The notes under the pieces were generated by a model. It saw only the letters and a list, made by a program, of their open reading frames with translations, had not been told where the DNA came from and searched no databases. From Flavobacterium nitratireducens (lineage in GTDB: Bacteria > Bacteroidota > Bacteroidia > Flavobacteriales > Flavobacteriaceae): a stretch of DNA of 64,000 nucleotides. Positions 38,829 to 46,743 of this stretch are shown piece by piece. The stretch is from NCBI RefSeq assembly GCF_029625335.1, contig NZ_CP121111.1, positions 744,001-808,000 of the forward strand, given 5' to 3'. Position numbers and translations under genes: made by a program. Within the stretch, counting starts at the first letter, position 1. Each line of letters opens with the position of its first letter.

Positions 38829-39155
38829 ATGAAAGAAACATTTGGAGCATACATTCACAAACTTAGGTCTGAAAACGGCTTGACTTTGACCAAACTTGCG
38901 GCTGCATTGGACATTGACCAATCTACACTTTCAAAAATTGAAAATGGGAAAAGAAATGTACCCGAAGAAATATTGCCCAAACTTTCAGCCTTTTTTAATC
39001 TTGACTTGAAAAAATTAGAACACGAATATTTAAGTGAGAAAATTGCAGAGCTGATTTATCCACAAGAAGAAACCAAAGAAATATTCAAAGCAGCCGAAGA
39101 AAAGGCAAAATATTTCAGAACAATAAAAACGCAACAAGGTACAATAAAGTTTTAA
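38829..39155 (+). CDS. XRE-family controller protein of the restriction-modification operon
   Basis: This 108-residue protein starts with a helix-turn-helix: IHKLRSENGLTLTKLAAALD IDQSTLSKIENGKRNVPEEIL-type pattern at residues 7-47, then a helical tail. Such small XRE proteins before methyltransferase genes act as C (controller) proteins, delaying endonuclease expression until methylation is complete. The gene starts the operon, 3 bp before the C5 methyltransferase gene. Its own promoter contains three TTGNCAA boxes, consistent with autoregulation. Confidence 0.85.
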   Translation: MKETFGAYIHKLRSENGLTLTKLAAALDIDQSTLSKIENGKRNVPEEILPKLSAFFNLDLKKLEHEYLSEKIAELIYPQEETKEIFKAAEEKAKYFRTIKTQQGTIKF

Positions 39156-39157
39156 CT

Positions 39158-40213
39158 ATGGTAGGAGCATCACTATTTTCAAGTGCAGGCATAGCGGAAA
39201 CTTACTTTGATGAAGTAGGAATAAACATTATTGCTGCTAATGAATTGGTTCAGGAAAGAGCCGATTTGTATCAGGCTTTATATCCAAATTCAAAAATGAT
39301 TGCAGGAAGTATTTTAGACGAAAATGTTTTTAAAACACTCGTAAAAAATACTCCCGAAAAATTAGACTTTCTGATTGCTTCACCTCCTTGCCAAGGAATG
39401 AGTGTTGCAGGAAAAAACAGAAATATTGAGCAAATGCTCAATGACGAGAGAAATTATCTTGTTTTCAAAATCATTGATTTTATCAAGCTAAAATCACCAG
39501 ACTTCGTGCTGATTGAAAATGTTCCGACATTTTTCAAATTGGTTTTGCCTTACAAAAATCAACAATTAAAAGTCGTTGAAATTTTAAATCTTCTTTTTGG
39601 CAAAGAATACAACATTGAAGCAAATGTTTATGATGCAGCTGAATTTGGTGTAGCTCAAAGACGAACAAGAGCAATTATAAAATTGTATCGAAAAGGTAAA
39701 AAATGGGGACAACCAATAAAATCTGAAAAGCAAATAACCGTAGAAGAAAAAATTGGTTTTTTGCCAAGCATTGAAGCAGGACAAAAATCAAATGTGAAAT
39801 GGCACTTTGCCCGAAAACATTCTGATAACCACATTCAATGGATGAAACATACACCAACAGGACAAACAGCATTTGACAATAAAGAATTTTTCCCTGTAAA
39901 ACCAAATGGAGAAAAAATCAAAAGTTACAACACATCGTATAGACGAATTAATTGGGATGAACCTGCACCGACAATTACGATGCGTAACGATGCAATCAGT
40001 TCGCAACTGAATGTACACCCGGGCAGAAAATTGAAAAACGGAACGTATTCTGATGCAAGAGTTTTGACACCTTTAGAATTGATGTTGTTGTCGTCTTTGC
40101 CACAAGATTGGAATATTCCAGACAACACCCCCGAATTGCTTATTAGAAAATGTATTGGCGAATGTATTCCGCCTTTGCTCATTAAAAATATTGTTGCCCA
40201 AATAAACCGATAA
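39158..40213 (+). CDS. DNA (cytosine-5-)-methyltransferase
   Basis: This 351-residue protein is a C5 methyltransferase. It begins with LFSSAGIAETYFDEVG (motif I), IASPPCQGMSVAGK holds the catalytic cysteine at about residue 78 (motif IV), IENVP (motif VI) near 117, AEFGVAQRRTRAI (motif VIII, QRR), and the C-terminal block PAPTITMRND plus RVLTPLELMLLSSLP. It makes m5C at one strand of the target site. Together with the adenine methyltransferase two genes downstream it would protect an asymmetric site. Target recognition lies between residues 180 and 260. The gene ends 1 bp before the endonuclease gene start. Confidence 0.93.
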   Translation: MVGASLFSSAGIAETYFDEVGINIIAANELVQERADLYQALYPNSKMIAGSILDENVFKTLVKNTPEKLDFLIASPPCQGMSVAGKNRNIEQMLNDERNYLVFKIIDFIKLKSPDFVLIENVPTFFKLVLPYKNQQLKVVEILNLLFGKEYNIEANVYDAAEFGVAQRRTRAIIKLYRKGKKWGQPIKSEKQITVEEKIGFLPSIEAGQKSNVKWHFARKHSDNHIQWMKHTPTGQTAFDNKEFFPVKPNGEKIKSYNTSYRRINWDEPAPTITMRNDAISSQLNVHPGRKLKNGTYSDARVLTPLELMLLSSLPQDWNIPDNTPELLIRKCIGECIPPLLIKNIVAQINR

Positions 40214-40214
40214 T

Positions 40215-41663
40215 ATGACTTTAAGAATTGATAGTAAAAAGTGGATTTTATACAGACACACAAGGGATTTTGATAAACTTTGTGTTGTTGCTGAATTTTT
40301 GAAGTCTTACACCAAAACAGGAATTTCAACAGATGAAAAAACACAATTAAATTTAAAATTACGTGAATTGGGATTGTATAATGAACGAAATCCCGAATTA
40401 CCGCTTGATGCGATAAATCACAAAATCAATCAGCTTTCGTATTATATGTTTGGCTACCAAGCCAAGGTTGACGGACAAGACAGATTTTTGTTTAGTCCGC
40501 TTGGCAACTTGTTTTTGAAACACCTTGAAGATAAAGAGAAAACGGCTAAAATATTTCTTACAATGCTTTGGGCTGTTCAATATCAGCACCCACACAGCGG
40601 AACTGATAATGAGTTTCAACTTTATCCGTTTCGTTTGATTTACAAATTACTTTCAGAACCAAAACTTTCAAATAAACTTTACGCTTTTGAAGTAGCATAT
40701 TCGGTTGTTTTTCTGAAAGAAATAAACAATACGTCTTACGAAGAATTGGTAAATGACTTATTGGAATTACGCAAACTTTCAGATGAGCAACTCGCTCAAA
40801 AATTTCAAGAAGACCGACACGCATTAGTGAATTCAGCTTACGAGTGGGATTACTACGTTTCAAGTTTATTTGAAAGCGCAGGTGTTTTAGACAAAAAAGA
40901 TGGAGTTGTGATTACAAAATTACAACATGGCAACACAAACACTTTCCGAAAAATAACACGAAACGAAGTTTCAATTCCAGAAAATTTGAAATCATTAATT
41001 GAACAATTAGAAAACGAATATTCGTTTTTAGAGAAATCTTTATTACTCAACGACCCTGAACGTTTGAAATTAGACGTAATAAAAGAGATATACAGTTTCT
41101 ATCCAAAAACACTTTTGGTTGAAATAGGCGAAGCCGTTGACGATTTCAAATTTGAATTGCTTAATCTCCCAAAATTGATTGAGCAATATGCAAACAATAA
41201 TGACGGAGCGGAAGCATATCTTTTTGAAGATGCTTTGGCAGAAGGCTTCAATATGTTCTACAACGTAGAAGCAAACAAAATTAGCGGAGCAGGAAATACA
41301 GATTTAGAATGTTTATACATTCCAAGAAAAAAGAAATTTACTGTTGAAGCCAAATCAACTAAAAACAAACTTTCAAGCGTAAACGCAGGAAGATTAGCAG
41401 GACACAGAGAAAAAATTGGTGGTGCTTATACAATCGTTGTAACACCAAGATATGTTCCTGCTGTACTTCAAGACATTCGCACAAGTCCAATCGTAATCAT
41501 TCGTGCAAATACTTTTTCGGAATATTTATACAACTGTATTGACAATGATATACGAGAAATTGATTATGAAGATTTTGACAGTATCATCGTCAACAATCTT
41601 GGAAAAGACATCAGTAAAAACATTTCAGATTTAACGATTTCAAGGTTCGCAACCCAAAAATAA
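40215..41663 (+). CDS. Type II restriction endonuclease, PD-(D/E)xK fold, AlwI-like
   Basis: This 482-residue protein has a C-terminal nuclease core: GAGNTDLECLYI then KKFTVEAKST near residues 362-382 gives the D...ExK pattern (D near 365, E and K near 378 and 380). N-terminal blocks (LYRHTRDFDKLC, ELGLYNERNPELP, FLFSPLGNLFLKHL, LYPFRLIYKLL) recall the AlwI-type Type IIS enzymes, which cut outside asymmetric sites and need two methyltransferases. That agrees with the two methylases of different kind here. The assignment to AlwI is from memory of the family. It is coupled to its neighbours by 1-2 bp gaps. Confidence 0.68.
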   Translation: MTLRIDSKKWILYRHTRDFDKLCVVAEFLKSYTKTGISTDEKTQLNLKLRELGLYNERNPELPLDAINHKINQLSYYMFGYQAKVDGQDRFLFSPLGNLFLKHLEDKEKTAKIFLTMLWAVQYQHPHSGTDNEFQLYPFRLIYKLLSEPKLSNKLYAFEVAYSVVFLKEINNTSYEELVNDLLELRKLSDEQLAQKFQEDRHALVNSAYEWDYYVSSLFESAGVLDKKDGVVITKLQHGNTNTFRKITRNEVSIPENLKSLIEQLENEYSFLEKSLLLNDPERLKLDVIKEIYSFYPKTLLVEIGEAVDDFKFELLNLPKLIEQYANNNDGAEAYLFEDALAEGFNMFYNVEANKISGAGNTDLECLYIPRKKKFTVEAKSTKNKLSSVNAGRLAGHREKIGGAYTIVVTPRYVPAVLQDIRTSPIVIIRANTFSEYLYNCIDNDIREIDYEDFDSIIVNNLGKDISKNISDLTISRFATQK

Positions 41664-41671
41664 AACTTGCT

Positions 41672-42433
41672 ATGATTACAATTACAAGAGAAGACAATAT
41701 GAATTTAATGGCAAGGTATCCTGACAATTATTTTGACCTTGCCATAGTTGACCCACCTTATGGGATTTTGAACAAAACCAAACGAGGTGGAGACCATAAA
41801 TTTAATATGGACGAATACAGTCAATGGGATGTAAAGCCTGATGATGAGTATTTTAATGAGCTTTTTCGTGTTTCAAAAAATCAAATCATTTGGGGAGGAA
41901 ATTACTTTGGGCAACTTTGGGCAAGAAGTCCATACAATAAAGGTTTTATTATTTGGGACAAAAAACAACCTGAAACATTAAATAATTTTTCAATGGCTGA
42001 AATGGCTTGGAGTTCACTTGACAAGCCATCAAAAATTTTTGAGTTCAGCGTTAGAAAAAACAGAAACAAAATTCACCCAACACAAAAACCTGTCGAACTT
42101 TACGAATGGCTTTTGAAAATGTATGCCAAACAAGGCGACAAAATTTTAGACACACATTTAGGAAGCGGAACAATTGCTGTTGCTTGTTACAATGCGGGTT
42201 TGAGTTTAACCGCTTGTGAAATCAGTGAAACATATTATTTGAGTGCATTAGAAAAAATCAAAGAAGTTGTTCCTAAAACTGCAATTCATACCAACGATTT
42301 AGAGGCATTTGCATTGACATTTCCCGAACAAAAAACATCAAAAAACGGACTGCATAAATTGTACAAAGAACACGTTGAGCAATTACGACTTTTCAAAGAA
42401 GAAAGAGCAAAGTATAATGCAATGGCAAAATGA
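41672..42433 (+). CDS. DNA adenine-N6 (or cytosine-N4) methyltransferase, beta class
   Basis: This 253-residue protein has motif IV as LAIVDPPYGI at residues 23-32 and motif I later as ILDTHLGSGTIAVACY near 161, the order of beta-class amino-methyltransferases. DPPY fits N6-adenine methylation. RNKIHPTQKPVELYEWLLK (motif X region) is also present. It would protect the strand not modified by the C5 enzyme. Its stop overlaps the ATG of the next gene in an ATGA, showing that the Kiwa-like genes belong to the same operon. Confidence 0.88.
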   Translation: MITITREDNMNLMARYPDNYFDLAIVDPPYGILNKTKRGGDHKFNMDEYSQWDVKPDDEYFNELFRVSKNQIIWGGNYFGQLWARSPYNKGFIIWDKKQPETLNNFSMAEMAWSSLDKPSKIFEFSVRKNRNKIHPTQKPVELYEWLLKMYAKQGDKILDTHLGSGTIAVACYNAGLSLTACEISETYYLSALEKIKEVVPKTAIHTNDLEAFALTFPEQKTSKNGLHKLYKEHVEQLRLFKEERAKYNAMAK

Positions 42434-43020
42434 AAAAAGTAAAGCTAAATAATATTGCGGTTTTGGTGTTGTTCATTACATCATATATTCCTTTGTTTGG
42501 ATTGTTAATTTTACGACAAATCAAGCAAAATATTGAGTATTTGAATTTTGGGTACTTCAACCAAGAAAGTATTTTATTGGCTTTTAGAAAATTCGGATTA
42601 AGTGGTTTTCTTTTTCTTCTTGCCATTTTCGGTTTTATTGGATTGAAATTCTTATTGACAAATTTAGAGAAGAAAAGACCAAATGGAGAACTTGTAAAAA
42701 TAGTTGAAGTCGAAAATAAAAATAGTGAAACCATAAGTTATATTTCTACTTACATCGTTCCGTTTATTTTTCAAGACACGAACAATTTGTTTGATATTTC
42801 TTCGATTTTCATTGTTTTGGTCATCATCTTTTTCATTTATACCAAATCAAATATGATAGTGATAAATCCAATTTTGAGTATTACTCACACACTTTACCAA
42901 ATTGAATACAATAAAAAAGGTAAAACGAAAAAAGGACTTTTGATAACAAAAGAAGAATATTTGGAAAGTGAACAAGAAGTAAAAATTAACTTAATTACGA
43001 AAAATATTTATTATGGATAA
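42430..43020 (+). CDS. kwaA: KwaA-like membrane protein of a Kiwa anti-phage system
   Basis: This 196-residue protein has four hydrophobic segments (about residues 8-28, 54-75, 102-116 and 120-140) and a soluble C-terminal tail with HTLYQIEYNKKGKTKKGLLI. Its size, its four spans, and above all its position directly before a DUF4868 gene match KwaA, the inner membrane sensor of Kiwa. Kiwa detects phage attachment or injection at the membrane, and KwaB then acts against late replication. I rely on the gene pair and on shape rather than on a motif I can quote. It overlaps the upstream methylase gene by 4 bp and the next gene by 8 bp. Confidence 0.6.
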   Translation: MKKVKLNNIAVLVLFITSYIPLFGLLILRQIKQNIEYLNFGYFNQESILLAFRKFGLSGFLFLLAIFGFIGLKFLLTNLEKKRPNGELVKIVEVENKNSETISYISTYIVPFIFQDTNNLFDISSIFIVLVIIFFIYTKSNMIVINPILSITHTLYQIEYNKKGKTKKGLLITKEEYLESEQEVKINLITKNIYYG

Positions 43021-44032
43021 ATCTATATTGGTTGATATAATTGGTCAGGCAAAAGCGGAAAACTTGAAGATGTACTTTGTAACTCGCATTCTCAAAGAGG
43101 GAATGAAAGCCAATTCACGGGTTTTAGAAAAGTTTGATTTTAAAGTTTATCAAATTGAAATTACTGACGAAGTAAGAAAGTATCTTTATGAACTTTCACT
43201 AAAACAGTTTCAGAAAATCCAGAACAACGAAGATTTACACTTCTTTGATTATGATGTTATTGCAGATGAAACAGAGCATTTATTTACTTATCAAATGGAA
43301 AATAAAGTCGGCTCATTTTCAGATGTTGTTTACAATCAATTAAACCAAAGTCCTCAAAAAATTACAGATTTAAACGACATACTTCAAGATGAAACACTTT
43401 GGGCATATTGTATAGAGTTTGAAATTGACAGCAATAAATCTTTCTACACATTTAGAAAAATATCACCTGGAAAAGTAGGTGTTGAAAAGGAAAAAGACGG
43501 AGAAAAGAAAAGTTTAGGCAGCCAAATAAGAACCTATTTTGACACCAATACAAATACGTTGTCGCTATTAAAAAGTGATACTGTTTATTTAGATAAGCAA
43601 ATAGATTGCATCTTTTACGAAGAAACTTTTTACGTTTTGAAAAAGTATTACTTTGAACAACTTGTTGGTTTACAAGAGGAATACAAAAAGAGAGCGGAAG
43701 ACGTTGCGACTTCAATTTCTAAACACGAATGTTTTGGAGATGTAAAACTTCTATCCGACAAAATAGAAACAAAAGTTGCTATTCACAAAAAGCTAATGAA
43801 GTTGGAAAAAATCGGAAATCTAAATTCTCTAACTTCAAAAAATATCAAGAAATTAGAAACATTAGGCAAGAAGAAAAAAGCACCAATAAATTTGAAAGAC
43901 GGCAAAATTCAGTTTGAAACGGAAGAAGATATAGACAATGTAATCAAACTTTTATGCGACTACTTCAAAACAGGAGATTATTCGGGTAAAGCATACGGAA
44001 CGTACGCAGGGAAATTACAGACAGCCGAGTAA
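43013..44032 (+). CDS. kwaB: KwaB-like protein (DUF4868) of a Kiwa anti-phage system
   Basis: This 339-residue protein resembles DUF4868/KwaB: an N-terminal part with EITDEVRKYLYELSL, then FYTFRKISPGKVG, a LLKSDTVYLDKQIDCIFYEETFYVLKKYYFEQ core near 178-213 and a C-terminal CDYFKTGDYSGKAYGTYAGK. In E. coli Kiwa, KwaB binds DNA and blocks phage replication, with RecBCD as a control layer. It is somewhat longer than the 315-residue E. coli protein. It is the last gene of the operon and its ATG lies inside the kwaA end. The cassette-border hairpin E2 starts 10 bp after its stop. Confidence 0.68.
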   Translation: MDKSILVDIIGQAKAENLKMYFVTRILKEGMKANSRVLEKFDFKVYQIEITDEVRKYLYELSLKQFQKIQNNEDLHFFDYDVIADETEHLFTYQMENKVGSFSDVVYNQLNQSPQKITDLNDILQDETLWAYCIEFEIDSNKSFYTFRKISPGKVGVEKEKDGEKKSLGSQIRTYFDTNTNTLSLLKSDTVYLDKQIDCIFYEETFYVLKKYYFEQLVGLQEEYKKRAEDVATSISKHECFGDVKLLSDKIETKVAIHKKLMKLEKIGNLNSLTSKNIKKLETLGKKKKAPINLKDGKIQFETEEDIDNVIKLLCDYFKTGDYSGKAYGTYAGKLQTAE

Positions 44033-44042
44033 CCCAACGCTT

Positions 44043-44106
44043 TTGGTAGCACATTTGCATTTTTCCAACCGCACAAAGCCAAACAAAAATGCAAAAGAGC
44101 TACCAA
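44043..44106. repeat. Cassette-border hairpin E2, right of the restriction-Kiwa operon
   Basis: TTGGTAGCACATTTGCATTTTT (44043-44064) pairs with AAAAATGCAAAAGAGCTACCAA (44085-44106), 20 of 22 positions, with loop CCAACCGCACAAAGCCAAAC. CCAACGC flanks the hairpin on both sides (44034-44040 and 44108-44114) as direct repeats. The loop and the ACA/AGA mismatch match hairpin E1. Confidence 0.8.
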
Positions 44107-44231
44107 GCCAACGCATCACAGAAACCGAAGAACACGACTGAAAAATGAAGCGTGAAAAGAACGGCAGCAGGCAACAGCAAGGGATTCGTTGCGTGCGAAG
44201 CACGAACAATGAAGCCCGTGTTGAACAGCTT

Positions 44232-44265
44232 GTCCCGATAATTATCGGGAGAACCGCTGCCATTC
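44232..44265. repeat. Palindrome CCCGATAATTATCGGG, probable transposon-end hairpin
   Basis: A perfect 16-bp palindrome (44234-44249) lies about 155 bp beyond the 3' end of the IS91-like transposase gene, the place where IS91-type elements carry their origin hairpin. A plus-strand T-rich terminator hairpin (AGAGGA...TCCTCT then T run) is at 44308-44333. A CGTGCgaaGCACG hairpin lies at 44193-44205. The noncoding stretch 44033-44403 holds only these and hairpin E2. Confidence 0.5.
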
Positions 44266-44403
44266 CACAACTATGGAGTTATCGTAAAGTTTTGATAGAG
44301 AATTTCAAGAGGATTTAGTGTCCTCTTTTTTTTGAAGTGGTTTCAAAGATGGTTTTGTCGTGTTTTCCTTCACCTTAGGGCATAAGTTCCCTTACCCATA
44401 AAA

Positions 44404-45564
44404 TCAACTTTCACGGGGAAATGGGTTTTGGCTACCGCCAAGATACCAAGCAGGCGGACCACGCTGGTCAAAAACCACTATTCGGTGCAAATTGCCTGTT
44501 TTGCAACACGGACATTTGGGCAAAAAAGGCTTCTTTTCTGCTTTTTCCAAGACCTTTACTTGGAGTTTCTCCTGCAAAAACTTTAGCTTCCCACGCTTCC
44601 AAGTACTGCTCAAAAAACCATAATGCCGAATCTTGACAAAACGCTTGGGCAAAATATGTAACGCAAAGCGTCTGATAAATTCTTGATGCGTGAGTGTCAT
44701 TTGCTTTTTGACGCCCGCCACTCGGTAATCCTTGTAATCAAAAGTGACATTTTCGCTGTCAATGCTTTTGATTCGGTGGTTGCTGATAGCGATTTTATGA
44801 GTGTATCTACCCAGATATTCCACCACCGATTGTGGACTTCCAAAAGGCTTTTTAGCAAAAACTACCCAAGGTTTTTGCCATAATTCCTGACGGATTTGTT
44901 CATACTTAATGGGTTCTTTCTTTTTGAGTTTCTCACAAAACTTCGCTCGAAACACTTTCGATAAAGCCTTGACTGGGAAAAGAAATTTACCGTCGGCACG
45001 ACTGTTTTTCCACTGTCCGTCGGTATCGATTCCTCCGCCTGGCACAATGCAATGCAGGTGCGGATGCAGACTCAACTGCTGTCCCCAGGTGTGCAAAACG
45101 GCAATCATACCCAGTTGTATTGCTTTGGCTTTGCCAAATTTTTGAAGCGTTTCCCAAGTGGCTTCAAACAAGGTGTCATACACTATTTTGGGTTGGTGAA
45201 TCGCCAAAGAATTAATCGCTTCGGGCAGGGTAAAAACCACGTGGAAGTACGGCACAGGCAAAAGTTCTGTACTTCTGGCCTGAATCCATTCTTCTCGATT
45301 TTTGCCCTGACACTTTGGGCAGTGTCTGTTTCTGCAAGAGTTGTAACTAATGCTCAAATTACCACAACCATCGCAAGCATCGATATGACCGCCCAATTCG
45401 GCCGTTCGGCATTTTCTTATGGCTGATAGCGTGCGTAGTTGCCAAGTATTCAATCCATAATCTTCGATTTTAGAACCAATCTTCCGCAGGACATCGGCTA
45501 CTTCATTTCGACTACGCTCAATGCAGGCTTTTCGACTTCGCTCAGTGCTTACCTCCGGTTGCAT
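44404..45564 (-). CDS. IS91 family rolling-circle transposase
   Basis: This 386-residue protein has a four-cysteine zinc finger (IDACDGCGNLSISYNSC and RHCPKCQGKNREEW), the HUH motif in LSLHPHLHCIVPGGG near residue 165, and the two-tyrosine motif VEYLGRYTHK near 245. It nicks and rejoins one DNA strand to replicate the element into a target. The first 20 residues (STERSRKACIERSRNEV) are encoded by a dispersed chromosomal repeat, which has been inserted at the gene's 5' end; the original protein probably began near EVADVLRKIG. The end may also be altered by the same region's repeats. Confidence 0.88.
   Translation of the reverse strand: MQPEVSTERSRKACIERSRNEVADVLRKIGSKIEDYGLNTWQLRTLSAIRKCRTAELGGHIDACDGCGNLSISYNSCRNRHCPKCQGKNREEWIQARSTELLPVPYFHVVFTLPEAINSLAIHQPKIVYDTLFEATWETLQKFGKAKAIQLGMIAVLHTWGQQLSLHPHLHCIVPGGGIDTDGQWKNSRADGKFLFPVKALSKVFRAKFCEKLKKKEPIKYEQIRQELWQKPWVVFAKKPFGSPQSVVEYLGRYTHKIAISNHRIKSIDSENVTFDYKDYRVAGVKKQMTLTHQEFIRRFALHILPKRFVKIRHYGFLSSTWKRGKLKFLQEKLQVKVLEKAEKKPFLPKCPCCKTGNLHRIVVFDQRGPPAWYLGGSQNPFPRES
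45507..45549. repeat. Dispersed repeat forming the 5' end of the transposase gene
   Basis: Plus strand TTTCGACTACGCTCAATGCAGG and TTTTCGACTTCGCTCAGTGC are two tandem copies of a unit related to the 51-bp repeats at 36951-37143 (ACTGAGCATAGACGAAGTGTCGAGAAC). They are read in frame as STERSRKACIERSR in the transposase. Confidence 0.75.
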
Positions 45565-46497
45565 TGGGCAAAAAGAGTATCAAGGGGACTAAACTTTTGT
45601 TGGCTAGCAAGTTGGGCAATCTGTAAATACTCCAAAGTGGTTTCTATATTCTGATGTCCCAAAAGGTCTTTGAGGGTTATAATATCCATGCCATCTTCGA
45701 GCAAATGCGTGGCATAACTATGCCGAAGGGTGTGCGTGTGAACCTCTTTTTTGACACCAGATGCCTTGGCCACTTGCCTCACTACCCATTGCACGCCTCG
45801 TTGGCTGTAACGACTATCAAAATCGCCTCCAGCTCTTTGGATAGGTTGCCCATTAAAAAGGTAATCTTGTGGTTTTTCGGCTTCGATATATTTTTTGAGT
45901 CCTCGTATTAAATGAACCGATAAAGGAACATAGCGGTCTTTTTTACCCTTTCCTTGCACTACTTTGAGTTGCTTTCTATCAAAATCTAAATCTTGTAATC
46001 GTACAGAACGTGCTTCCATACAACGCAATCCGCAACCATACAACAAGCCAATAAGGATGCGGTGTTTGAGTAATTTAGCACCTTGAAGCATGACCCAAAC
46101 TTCTTCTTTACTCAAAACAAAGGGTAGTTTTTTCTCGTGTTTTATCGAAGGCAAACGCAAGTACTCATAAGGCAAGCCTTCTGATTTTAGAAGAAAGCGA
46201 AGACCATAAACACAATGTTTAAAATAGGTTTGCGAAGGGGTTTTGGACTTTTTCTGCTGGTAAAACAAGTAATCCTGTACTTGTTCAGGATCTAAATCCG
46301 TTGGGATTTTACCAAAATACAAGGAAATAGAAGCCACATGCCGAGAATAATTATTGAAAGTACTTTGGCTTCTGCCCAATACCGAAATCGTACGTTCAAA
46401 GCGATTGATGAGTTCCTCAAAACCCAGAACTTCTCGTTTAGCTTGGTTGAGAATTTTGTTTTCTCTTAATTCTTCAACATTCTTTTTTTGTAGTCAT
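45549..46497 (-). pseudogene. XerC-like tyrosine recombinase of the IS91-like element, start codon displaced by one extra base
   Basis: The main frame (to TTG 46379) gives 276 residues with a SAM-like domain and catalytic residues LLYGCGLRCMEARSV (R), THTLRHSYATHLLEDG (HxxR), LGHQNIETTLEY (H and Tyr). In the same frame coding continues upstream (VEELRENKILNQAKREVLGFEELINRFERTISVLGRSQ) but no start is found; ATG 46497 gives MTTKKNVEEL only if one A is removed from the seven-A run at 46489-46483. Full length would be about 315 residues. It overlaps the transposase start, and the two work together in IS91-like elements of this group. Confidence 0.8.
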
Positions 46498-46552
46498 ATC
46501 TTACAGAATTTAATTATATTCGTAAGGTACAAAATCAAGGTATGTGCTACCG

Positions 46553-46690
46553 AAGGTTTAGTTCAACAGCGGTTTGGCGCAAGCGGGGCTGACGTAATTC
46601 TATTGAAGATTAGTGCTATATTTAAAGAGTGGTATTTCTAATCAACAGTGGTGCTAAAAATCCCCCACTGCGGCAATACCCGAAACGTTA
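46553..46690. repeat. attC-like element E5
   Basis: This 130-bp structured stretch contains GTTCAACAGCGGTTTGGCGCAAG at its left end and CCCACTGCGGCAATACCCG then AAACGTTAGTGGCAACCGC at its right end. CCACT/AGTGG and CGGTTT/AAACG can pair. The right end aligns with elements E3 and E4 at 54.4 and 55.1 kb, which also end in a GTTA-rich core (GTTATAGGC, GTTATAGCC). It immediately precedes a two-gene pair and looks like a gene-cassette border. Confidence 0.55.
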
Positions 46691-46743
46691 GTGGCAACCG
46701 CAGGACGACCACACAAAAAGTGATAAATTAGAAAATAAAAGAA

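Larger units (their letters stand above)
44234..46497 (-). mobile_element. IS91-like element with HUH transposase and tyrosine recombinase
   Basis: Two minus-strand genes, a tyrosine recombinase (45549 to about 46497) and an IS91-type HUH transposase (44404-45564), overlap by 16 bp and are followed by a palindromic end. This is the common flavobacterial IS91 layout. No terminal inverted repeat is expected, since these elements move by rolling circle. The exact ends are not determined; the left end is placed at the palindrome and the right end at the recombinase's likely start. Confidence 0.7.

Noticed and set aside
40398..41050. Minus-strand ORFs within the endonuclease and methylase genes
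   Set aside because: They are shadows of the plus-strand genes, with no start context or homology that I can see.
44043..44106. Standard integron attC site
   Set aside because: The flanking CCAACGC copies are direct rather than inverted and do not meet the usual RYYYAAC/GTTRRRY pairing, so I call it only attC-like in spirit.
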